Shown piece by piece: positions 28,601 through 40,600 of a stretch of 64,000 nucleotides of DNA. Each line of letters starts with the position of its first letter. Positions within the stretch are counted from its first letter, which is position 1. Origin of the DNA: Siphonodentalium dalli (taxonomy: Eukaryota; Mollusca; Scaphopoda; Gadilida; Siphonodentaliidae); contig CP136062.1 of NCBI GenBank assembly GCA_032622095.1, forward strand, positions 151,834,875 to 151,898,874, written 5' to 3'. Under the pieces are notes generated by a model, which was not told the DNA's origin, did not search any database, and saw only the letters and a program-made list of their open reading frames with translations. Both the position numbers and the translations under genes were made by a program.

Positions 28601-31600
28601 TCTTATTGTTTTTTCGGGAGATGGACTGTGTGGATTTCATTTTGTCAATATTAATGAAAATAAGTGTAGACACAGACAAGACTGAAAAAGTTTTTAATAA
28701 CGTCATTTATTTGTGTATGAGCGGGATTTCATGCAACGACCGACGGGGGGAATGGGTCCGTGGGACGGACCCGCAGCCGGCCTGGCGGAAACCCTGGCTA
28801 TGGAGCATCAAGTTTTGTTTGTACTCTGTATAAAGGACTAGAACTGGGTATATCGATATGGGATCGATATCGGCTGATGTATGGGAGACAATTTTGGATA
28901 TCGGCTTTTAACGATTGCAACAGGGTGGTGACAGGTAGTGATGTAACAATATGGGAGTTATCGGTAATAGCCGATATTTTCAATAGAATTATCGGCCGAT
29001 CCGATACAGATACCGATAAGTCTTGTATGTGAAAAACATTTGGAAGAAACAGAACAAATTTCTGTATCAATTTGTCTTTTAAATTTCAAAGTTTTATCAG
29101 CAAATAACTCATACCCTGGTCACAAAAACAGTTTAGTTTACGTTCCCCAAAACCCTGGCAAAACGATTTAACATTCCGTTGCATTTGACAGATTTCCTCA
29201 ATATTTGTTGGATTCCATAATCCATTTGAGTCAATGACTCAATTTCAATTTGCCAAACTCAATCTTTTTCAGAAGTTGAACTTGCATTTAATAACACCTG
29301 CAATGTCTGCATAAATTGGTGACATTTTCTTTGCACATGACAGCAGATACAAATTCCGCCCATTGAGCACTCTGATTGGATCGGATGGTTCCATCAAACA
29401 AGTCACCTCCTGCATCTTCAGTAACCGTATACCAGAACGTCAATAAATTTGAATCAAAAACACACGTGCAGTTAAATATTGTCAACACGTGATGTTTCTA
29501 TATATTGAGGTGCAGCGAGCCACGACTTTAATGCAAACTGATCAAGTGTGACTCGTCTACGTATTTATAAACACTGTGATTATTAGTTTACTGTGTCATC
29601 TGTCAACACGTGGCTTATTAGTGATTCCTACTAGATGACATCAAATGCATGCAAAGAATGGTTTGATCTTGCCGCCCGGCGCCCGCCTTTCGAAGATAAT
29701 AACAATGTGATAACTTACTGTCACACGTGGCACGGAATCAATTCCACACCCCCATGAATATATCATTAAATGGTACAACAGTCTTATTCAGTCATAAGAC
29801 GTTTCCATTCTCACACAAATGTCAGGGGTGTTAGTTATTCGCTTTCAACGTGTGCTACTCGGCACTCGCACGTAATTTTAATTGCATACATGTACAGTTT
29901 ATATTTTAACTTTTAATTATGAAGAGTATGGAACTACGGTACGTTTTGAAATGTTTATTTGGGTCATGAGTGTACCACCAGTCTCATGTCGATGTTGCCA
30001 TCATGGGTATATCACCATACATGTATGTGAGAGAGGGCTGACCCGTGTGTAAAATAGTCGCTATTTTTCTGGAAATTCTCATCATTTATTTAATATAAAG
30101 CAGGAAATTGTGTCACAATGTTCACAAAGGATGAGACAGGTAGTGGTTGACGTTGTCAGTCGGGAGACTAAATTTTGTTTATACCGATATCTTACCCATA
30201 TCTGGCCGATAGCACATATATTGGCTCGATCCGATACCCATATTAAATCAGTACATCACTAGAGTCAGGGTACCTCGAACATGTCATTTCCAAACTTTTT
30301 CTACTAGTATATATTCTAAGGCTAATATTTATTTATAATGGCCAACAACGATATTCGAAAAAATTGCCCCTTCGTATAGAGCGTTCTTAATCACGTGATT
30401 GGATACGGGACGCGCCGCCATGTTGGAGGTACAGACATCCATAAGCAAGCACTGAGTTAATAGGATTAATTAACAAAGCTACTTTTAAAACCTCTCGTTA
30501 TGGGTTCGACGGAATTAGTTGCAATATTTGCCAACACTATTAATAATCATGAACAACAGTTCTAAAAGAATATACATCAAAATGTTAGATAAACTTACTA
30601 TAGGGTGCGATATTTTATTAAAAAGAATGGAATGTAGACTCGGAACTGTCGCCAAACGTTACAGCTCCATACATATACCATTACATTCGTGTTAATCACA
30701 GTTATGTTTTGAAATAAAATTATTACAGGCTTACCTAATTAGTTTTCAATGAATTATAATGTAGTCCATGTATTATCGAAACAAATGAGCTCCCAGGTGT
30801 TGCATTTAGGCATATGTGCGTTTTAAAACGCTGTATGCATGTAACACGACAATATAGCTTCTTTCAGATGTTTTCAAGCAAGATGGCTATGTGTGTGTAG
30901 AAGCATCTTGTAAAAGTGACAATCGTTTGATAACAAAAACAAATAGAGCAACAAAACAAGAGCGATTTTTTGCCATTTCCGACAACCAACAAAGATTGAT
31001 GCTTACGTGTGAATCAAAGTGCGTAATAAATGCCATTATATAACTTCAATATAGAATAGACTATCTAATATAGGAACACTGCTTATTTATAGCTCCCACC
31101 TTGATGAAATAACTTGAAGGTGTACATGTCGTACATGTAATTGAATCTATAATCTATAATCTCTCATTTGTCAAACAGTACACCCTCAGGCATCAAATTT
31201 AAAGCATATCCGTTCCCCGTAGCTTGGCTGAGTCACACTAAAGGTGTCAACAACTTTGCGACGTACCGGATGCAAAGGATTATCATATAGTGTTTTTTTT
31301 TAATTCCGCATCTTATTCGGCCATCATTAAGTACATGAAAGAAAAACGCCGATGATGGAGTCAGTTACTTGTCATGTGGCAACACAACAATAGCACAAAG
31401 TGAATTCGTTCGACGAAGATTGCATGTACACAGCGCGAATCACGTGCAATGTGTTACATTTATTGTCATTCTCTTGGAAAACTTGTTCATTCCCATTTAC
31501 ATGTGAGTATTGTCGCAGCCATGTGAAGGAAGCTTTAGATTCTCAAACGGATTAACTTTGATTAAGTTAAACGTTCGCAGAAGATCATACACTATACAGG

Positions 31601-34600
31601 TTAGCATGGCATCTATCCTTTCTATGCGACATGTATAGATGTAGGCCCTACTTGTAGACCCTACTTGTACGGAACTACTTGTATAATTCTCTAAATATGC
31701 ATGTTTAAAGTTTGAATAGCAGATATTTGAAGTCAATATCACCACGGTGTTATAGCAGATTCATGTACATATATAACGAACCTACACTTCACATAAAAAC
31801 TACTCGCGGCGCAATTCATATTCATAACATATAATATTTATAAATAATATTACTTTTTCCTTAAGGGAAGCCCGAAACTGAACTATATGGATTACGTCTC
31901 CGGCCTTGTGTCAATCAGGAGGGTTAAAATTTTATTGCTGTGCCGACCCCACTCACATCCGTGTCCAGATTAGTCTCGCATGAATACACCCGCATTCTAT
32001 CTATTGTCTAGTCAGTTTTTTATTTCCGACTTAATCATGAGATTTGCGAGTCGCGGGGTTGGGAATGGCACCACCATGGGAGGGATCTATGATAGTTCAG
32101 TTTCGGGCTTCCCTTAAGGAAAAAGTAATATTATTTATAAATATTATATTTTTCCGCCAAGGAGAAGCCCTCAACTGAACTATATGGATTAGAATGCAAG
32201 CCCAGGAGGAGGCACGAGCAATAAAGTTAATTAATATCCAAATTCGATGGGAATGTACTCTTCCGAAACATGATTCATGTAAATGTGATTTAGTCATGAA
32301 TCAGATATGATTATGTTACGTGAAAGAGCTCCCAATTCAGATTACGACATTGCTCAAATGTGTACCGCCCGCCCCCCTTGTTTTTGGAATAAACATCCCA
32401 GGTAGTGCCATATAATTCATGCTAGCGAGACAACCGAGCAAGTACAACTTTGCTGCATCCTATTCTCTTTGTCATCTTCTTCGCTCTCTCGACAGTTCAC
32501 ATTATGAACTGATGTCACATGCAGCCATTGTGTAGGCCATAAGATATCAGAATGCTTATGATACACCAGGGAGCAAATTAACTGGAATCGCATCGCGATT
32601 TGCCACTGAAATGTGGATACCGGTAATAGCGAGGAATTTCTTTATACATGTATGATGATATAAAAATGCTATCTAATCATGTCAATGTGAGATTATTTGC
32701 TAATCAGATATCGAAAGTAAATTGCTCCCTGTGATACACAAACCAGATATAAAAATGATATGCTGCAGATATCATAGCGAGGTATGAGGTTTCATTATAT
32801 CATGCCACACATCTGTACTCCAGCCTCGTATAATGTAGAGAGCAGGGAACGCCATCATGATCCAAGGTATCATTGCATACCAGTATATATGGGATTAGAG
32901 AACACCACAGCGGACTTGATGAACAAGCATAGAAGCATCAGTGATCTATGATGGCGCACATAACGAGTGTCGGGTACATTTCGAAATGATCAAATGTAGC
33001 AGAATGATCAAAATTGCAAAATGACCGGTGAAGGAGTGGCCTGGAGGTATCCCGAAGGTATTACGATTCCAGGAGATTGGACCCCATCGTGTGGAGATGT
33101 GGGCCACTGCACCGTGGGGAAGAGATAGAAGGCTGGTTGGTGCAGCTCTTGGAGGCACGCAACAAGACTTCCCCACCCAGATCATTCAGCCTTTCTTTCC
33201 TACCGGTGAAGGAGTGGCCTGGAGGTATCCCTAAGGTATTACGATTCCAGGGGATTGGACCCCATCTTGTGGAGATGTGGGCCCCTGCACCATGGGGAAG
33301 AGTTAGAAGGTTGGTTGGTGCAGCACTTGGAGGCACGCAACAACAAGTCTTCCCCACCCAGATCATTCAGCCTTTCTTTCCTACCGGTGAAGGAGTGGCC
33401 TGGATGTATCCCGAAGGTATTACGATTCCAGGGGATCGACTGGACCCCATCTTGTAATGATGTGGGCCACTGCACCATGGGGAAGAGTCAGAAGGCCATT
33501 TGGCTGGTGCGCTATGTCTAGACTATGAGAGCAAGAGCGTCACGTGACAACGAGTCTACCCCACCCAGAACATCCTCCAAAGGCTATTTTTTCTCTTTCT
33601 TCTTTTTATTTCTTCTTTCTTTTTCTTTTCTTCTTTTTTCTTTTATAAAAGAATCCTCGTCCGACAGTGTGCCTGACGACCCACTGTCGACCCGCGATTC
33701 TTGCTCATCGTCGTCAAACCTGCCGACGCCATGCGATGCAGAGAAGCATGTCAAGATCGACGCCAACAGAATTGGCTGCATCAGGTTGGGATACCAGACT
33801 GTGGAAGAGGCCTACTCTGAAATGGTTCGACGCAAGACAAATGCTCTTGCATTTGGGATAAGTAGCTATGGCCTGTCCAAGGTCACCCCCTCAAATTCTG
33901 GGGCATCATCAAGCTGCGCCCCCAAGGCCAGAGGGAATAAGTTCTGATGAGCCATTTGATCAGAGGAAGCCCCTTCCATGGAATCCCCCAAATGCAGGTG
34001 GTCCTGACCAAACTGGAATAAATGTCGATGACATACCACTATGATCGCATGACGGCGGAGGAGCAGGCCCGGATGTATCCCGAAGGTATTACGATTCCAG
34101 GGGATCGACTGGACCCCATCTTGTAATGATGTGGGCCACTGCACCATGGGGAAGAGTCAGAAGGCCATTTGGCTGGTGCGCTATGTCTATGAGAGCATAT
34201 GCGTCACGTGACAACGAGTCTTCCCCACCCAGAACAGCCGCCAAAGGCTACTCCCAGGTGCCCAATAAACAGATCTTCGTGGCAGGAATCCAGGCCGAAA
34301 TCAAAATACTGATGGAAATTTCACTCTATGTGGAATAATAGTATATCGATGTGAATTTTTTCGAAATTTAATAATCGTATTGCCACTACCATTAGGCACC
34401 TGAGAGAAAGGTGCCGGAGCAATCGCCCGTGAAGATTGGTTTCCCGAATCAACCGCATGCAGCACCCGCCTACCATTGGTTCAACTGCCGTAGCAGGACC
34501 TGGGGGGCCAGAACTGGTCCTGCCCGAGGTAAAGACTGGTACGGTTGCTCAAAGTAGGTAATCATTGACTAATATGCCCTTACCCAACGATAACAAGTAA

Positions 34601-37600
34601 TACACCCGTGAATGAGCAACCTGCACGGTGTGTGGCCATCAAATTCGAATCATGTTCGACTGCAAGACATGCTGTTAGTTATAACAAAGCAAGGTTAATA
34701 TACATAACACAATACAACCTAGGTTATTGAATATAAAGTAAGGTTAATATAAAACCACGTTATACCCCTGGCCACGTGATCTTACCTGCTATGACAGGTA
34801 AGATACTGTCTTTTCTCGTATATGAGGACGATGAGTTCCGAATGCACATAGGCAAGAACTAGGCGGTTTCCGTTAGGAAAGTGCGCTTACAGCGGACGTG
34901 AAGATACGAATGCCTGTATTTTCGTCATGATTGTATCGAATCGTTTTGTCACATAATCAGTGGATATGTCGATGATATACCACTATGATCACATGACTGC
35001 GGAGGAGCAGGCCCGGATGTATCCCGAAGGTATTACTATTCCAGGGGATCGACTGGACCCCATCTTGTAATGATGTGGGCCACTGCACCATGGGGAAGAG
35101 TCAGAAGGCCATTTGGCTGGTGCGCTATGTCTATGAGAGCAAGAGCGTCACGTGACAACGAGTCTTCCCCACCCAGAACAGCCGCCATAGACGAAGAGCC
35201 ATGTCATGGCCGGTTTCGGAAATATATTGGCAGTAGATGTGCGCAATATAAACGCTGCGCATGTAAGCTCGCTTTAGACATGTAACAATACAAATGCAGT
35301 CCTTTCTGCGCAATATAAATGTGTTGCATGTAACTGCGCATCATACACGAGTGAAAGCTATGTGGCAGAATATCGTTTTGATATATGTGGAAATAGAAGT
35401 TAGTGAGCCAAGTGATGGTCTCTACTGGAAAGACTATTGGCAGTGAATCTGGAGCACGTGACAATATGTATTCTTTCTATTTCGCTGTTTGCCGTTATCA
35501 TTCACTGATGAAACTGCAAAGTATGTCAGTATTGGGATGAAAACTGTTCACCATATGTAAGCATACTAGTAGTCAGTTCTGACAGCATACATGAGGCCCT
35601 GATACGATATGATTGTCATGTACAATGTATGGAACTATTACGGCGTGCAATACATCATTGCAAGCTCGCCCACGCCGAGGCATATTAGAGCCTACGGTAA
35701 GATGGCTTAGTGTCAGGCCACAAAGTTTTCACTTCATTGCAGTTGGTGAACAATAGTTCGTAGGAACCCAAACTGTACATACATGGATGTAAAGAATGCA
35801 ACACAATATTTAGAACGTCAGACAACACATCAATTCGAAGTGTGGTTATATATGTGATAACGAATACCATCCCCCTGTTACGGAGTGTTAGTAACTATTG
35901 TACTGATGATACAATGAGTTATATGATATTTAATCGTGATAGACAAGGTAGAATTTTCGAAATACCTTGAAGTCGATGTAATGTGTTATTACATTTGTCA
36001 TGTGTCTAACAAGACCACGCGCTCATACATACTGGCGGGCGTAGATTCGCAGGTATTGATCGTTAAAACAATATTACAGATCGCTCAGTCGAAAGAAATG
36101 TGAATTGTCATCTGATAGTGATAACAAGTACTATCTTCCGTATTTATTCATGTAAATTATTACAAAGGAGGATATGGCTGTCCTGTGCAACTTTCTGCGA
36201 ATTAACAGAGCAGTGCCATGTATGATTTGGCAGTATACATTAGGATACAAAGCAACGGAACTTACGAAATAACCGAAGCGAGTCGACGGAAACTTTGTAA
36301 AGTGAAACACGTGTAGCACGAAATTAGGAGACATCGCATACCGTACTACATTGCGTCCTCAATTGTAAGTCATGATAGTCATCACGCCGTATGTGTGGCA
36401 CAATATGCACTATGTGGTTTTGCCACAAGTAAGCTATGCGCTTCTTTAGTCATTGTCAAGATGGTCATCTTAATTCCAATTGTTGGAAGATAAAGCCGTC
36501 TTGAGGAAAACAGAAAACACGGAAACAAATTACGGATACAGTGAAACGAAAAAAGTTCCCGTTTCGGATGTGAGAAATATTAATTAACTATCGGGTACAA
36601 TAAATTGCAAGTTTGTAATATCAACAATAAATATTGAGTCGATAAACTCGCAACACAGAAAGATACAACCTTGAGAAAATAGAAACGATCCTGTCCTGGC
36701 GAGGAGGAATAAAAACTGACTAGACAATAGATAGAATGCGGGTGTATTCATGCGAGACTAATCTGGACACGGATGTGAGTGGGGTCGGCACAGCAATAAA
36801 ATTTTAACCCTCCTGATTGACACAAGGCCGGAGACGTAATCCATATAGTTCAGTTGAGGGCTTCTCCTTGGCGGAAAAACATCATCGATCGGGACTATAC
36901 TATTTAGAATTTTTAGTTTGTAATTTTATATGTGCGCACAACCATTAACAAAACAATTGAGAGGCATGATACATGAAAGAGAGACACTTGATTATAATGA
37001 ACTCCGCACACACGTGTGTTTGTTTATATTTGTTGCTACCTCCAACATGGCGCCCGCAGTGCATGCTGGGATTAGTGACGTCACACGGAACCGCTCTATA
37101 CATAGTTATACTATAGTTTAGTCCAAAATTGACTATACATTGAATGTATAGTCCAACTTTCCCCATCGCTGGTAACGGAGCTTTTTCTTCAAGTCCGGAA
37201 AGGAAGAATGTGACGCAAGATACAACCAAACTGCGATGTTTTTCGGGTAATACATGTGCTACTGCATCACCCTGACATACCTTTCATATTCCTTTTCCAA
37301 AAATGAGAGATTTATTGAGAATATTCGGCTGGAGCCGACGGTTTTTTAAACATTGGGTTGTGCTCGATCGAACTCCGGTCACACCGCACTCGCTGTCGTG
37401 GGAGCAAGTATTTTCGTACCCTGACCAGCTCTTACCCTCCGAAAAAGTAAATTCGTACTCTAGCGCGAAACTATTTAGATATTTCAATAAGGCGTGCGTT
37501 CAGTTTCTCATCTAATAACTCGGCAGTTCTCAAACAATTTATTGTTGAAGGAATGAGCCCGTTAGTTTTCTCGGACATCAAGTGTAACTTGATGTGCAAT

Positions 37601-40600
37601 AAACTAAAATGTAATTGCGCTCGCTGCAACTGCTGCAGTTTCTGTTCACGGGAATGTATGTGCGATGGCAAACGCGTGAGCCTGTGGTGAATGATATTAT
37701 GTATGCACATATTCTTGTTTTTTTTTATTTGTAATATGTATTATTGTTTTGATGTTTTTTATTGGCAAATATAATATACATCAAAGTATTTGATTACACT
37801 ATTTTCACACTGACAACTCTCCATACTATAATCGTTATCGGTCATAGGCCTTACTAAGTGTAAACCTCTATGACGCAATTTGTTTCCCAATGGCAAAGAC
37901 CCAGGACCCATCCCCTAAAACAGGGTGGACAAATTTATGTTATTAGATGAGAAACTGGATTACGACACGGCGCATAGTGATGGAATACGACGATTGAAAA
38001 CAGGTAAGTATGGTTATTTAATTTAATTTGTATGTATATATATATATATATAGGCAGGTTTCTGTTCTACTTCTGTATCTTTTACGTCCAAGACATCAGG
38101 CATGTTTCTGTTCTATTTCTGTATCTTTTACGTCCAAGAGATTACTGTGGGTTCCATAGTATACGTTCAATCCCGGTTAAAAATGAGATAAGCAAAGTTA
38201 TTTGATGAGAAACTGAACGCACGCCTTATTGAAATATCTAAATAGTTTCGCGCTAGGGTACGAATTTACTTTTTCGGAGGGTACGAGCTGGTCAGGGTAC
38301 GAAAATACTTGCTCCCACGACAGCGAGTGCGGTGTGACCGGAGTTCGATCGAGCACAACCCAATGTTTAAAAATCCGTCGGCTCCAGCCGAATATTCTCA
38401 ATAAATCTCTCATTTTTGGAAAAGGAATATGAAAGGTATGTCATGGTGATGCAGTAGCACATGTATTACCCGAAAAACATTGCGGTTTGGTGGTATCTTG
38501 CATCACATTCTTCCTTTCCGGACTGGAAGAAAAAGCTCCGTTGGGAGGCATGGGGGAAATTTCGACGGGATATCTTTAGTATCCCGTAGATTTTCGACTA
38601 ACTATAGTTATATTATATCACAGTTACTGGACATAAAGTCCCAAAAATAAGGTTTTAATCGAGTTTAGAAATCGGTATCCTTATATAACGAAGTCAAGTA
38701 ATGCATGAATTAATTTTTGAAAATTCACCTCAGAGAAACATGTCTCAAATAAAAGCACTAAACGCAAAATACCGGCCATAAAGTCGCTTGTTTCCTATAA
38801 ATAACATACGCACCTACAACTATGCAGCGATAAAATCATTCCGGACGCCAAATTAACGGAGTTTTAAACATTTTTCGCCGTGATCGTCCAGTGACTCGAC
38901 ACCATCATTGAATTCAAAACCGAAACTAATCGAATGCGGAAATAAACTGGCGAATAAAAAATGCCAACCCACTAAAACGGAACAATTGAGAGATCGCAAT
39001 TTTTCGTTTTGGACGTCGGAAGGAAAAGTTAATCTGCTATAGGCCTATATCTTTATCGGAGGCCGGTCAGTTTGTGAATTATTACAACGAATTATTCAAA
39101 AGTTGTAGTTAATTGGTTTAATAGGTGTTGGCTATAGAATTAGATGAGATTATGCATGGTCATCGTCAAATAACGCGTTAACAAATCCCCATTTTAGGCC
39201 TATTAATATTATACGCGATGTGGTCGACCTTTTTGTCTTTCCTCAGCTTGCTTTGTTGGTTTAGGTAAACCGACATGCAGATGTAACCATTACTATATAG
39301 TATACCCCCCCACCCCGATCCCAGAGGTAGGCCATATCACGTATCACTCAGTAACAAGAACAACGGTAGGCCTTCATGTATCTCACCAAAAGCCATTTTA
39401 GTTATTGTAATTAATTCACTCATTACCTATAAATGCATTTATGCACTGAAGCGCAATTGAATTGCAGTGAAGCGCAACTAGTTTGAATTGCGCTGAAGCG
39501 CAATTTAATTGCACTGAAGCGCAATTGAGTTGCGCTGAAACACAATTGAATTGCAGTGAAGCGTAATTAATTTTGAATTGCGCTAAAGCCCAATTTAATT
39601 GCACTTACTTAAGCACAATTGATTGCGCAACACAATCTAGATATTGCGCTGAAGGCCTACCATTGTTCTTGTTACTGAGTGATACGTGATATGGCCTACC
39701 TCTGGGATCTGGGGGGGGGGGGGGGGGGGGGGGGTATACTATATAGTAATGGTTACATCTGCATGTCGGTTTACCTAAACCAACAAAGCAAGCTGAGGAA
39801 AGACAAAAAGGTCGACCACATCGCGTATAATATTAATAGGCCTAAAATGGGGATTTGTTAACGCGTTATTTGACGATGACCATGCATAATCTCATCTAAT
39901 TCTATAGCCAACACCTATTAAACCAATTAACTACAACTTTTGAATAATTCGTTGTAATAATTCACAAACTGACCGGCCTCCGATAAAGATATAGGCCTAC
40001 AGCAGATTAACTTTTCCTTCCGACGTCCAAAACGAAAAATTGCGATCTCTCAATTGTTCCGTTTTAGTGGGTTGGCATTTTTTATTCGCCAGTTTATTTC
40101 CGCATTCGATTAGTTTCGGTTTTGAATTCAATGATGGTGTCGAGTCACTGGACGATCACGGCGAAAAATGTTTAAAACTCCGTTAATTTGGCGTCCGGAA
40201 TGATTTTATCGCTGCATAGTTGTATGTGCGTATGTTATTTATAGGAAACAAGCGACTTTATGGCCGGTATTTTGCGTTTAGTGCTTTTATTTGAGACATG
40301 TTTCTCTGAAGTGAATTTTCTAAAATTAATTCATGCATTACTTGACTTCGTTATATAAGGATACCGATTTCTAAACTCGATTAAAACCTTATTTTTGGGA
40401 CTTTATGTCCAGTAACTGTGATTATATCTTTAATTTTATCTAAAAACTCACTTATAAGTTTATAACTTGGGTAATACTTGTAAATTTTCAATTCTTTAAA
40501 AATCATTGTTCATTATTTTCATTTCTTTTCCAGATGAGTCTAAAATCAGTCACCATAGTCCAGTTCGAAATTTTCACCTAAACTCACCCATGTCAGTAAT

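Larger units (their letters stand above)
32151..36882. mobile_element. 4.7-kb composite DNA element of unrecognised type
   Basis: The ends 'ccgccaaggagaagccctca' (32154) and 'tgagggcttctccttggcgg' (36857) are a ~42-bp inverted repeat related to, but distinct from, the ends of the small element. The right subterminal ~165 bp also matches the small element's interior. Inside are tandem ~170-bp units (33028-33460) and two dispersed copies of the same unit. No transposase is recognisable. No convincing target duplication was found. Confidence 0.6.

Noticed and set aside
33028-33521. Several overlapping ORFs with [12 protein letters not shown]-type repeats
   Set aside because: They come from ~170-bp tandem units and shift frame between units.
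37303-38413. Two ~70-codon ORFs ([10 protein letters not shown]...) as paralogous genes
   Set aside because: They are the inverted arms of one foldback element; no homologue or exon structure is recognised. An unknown captured exon cannot be excluded.
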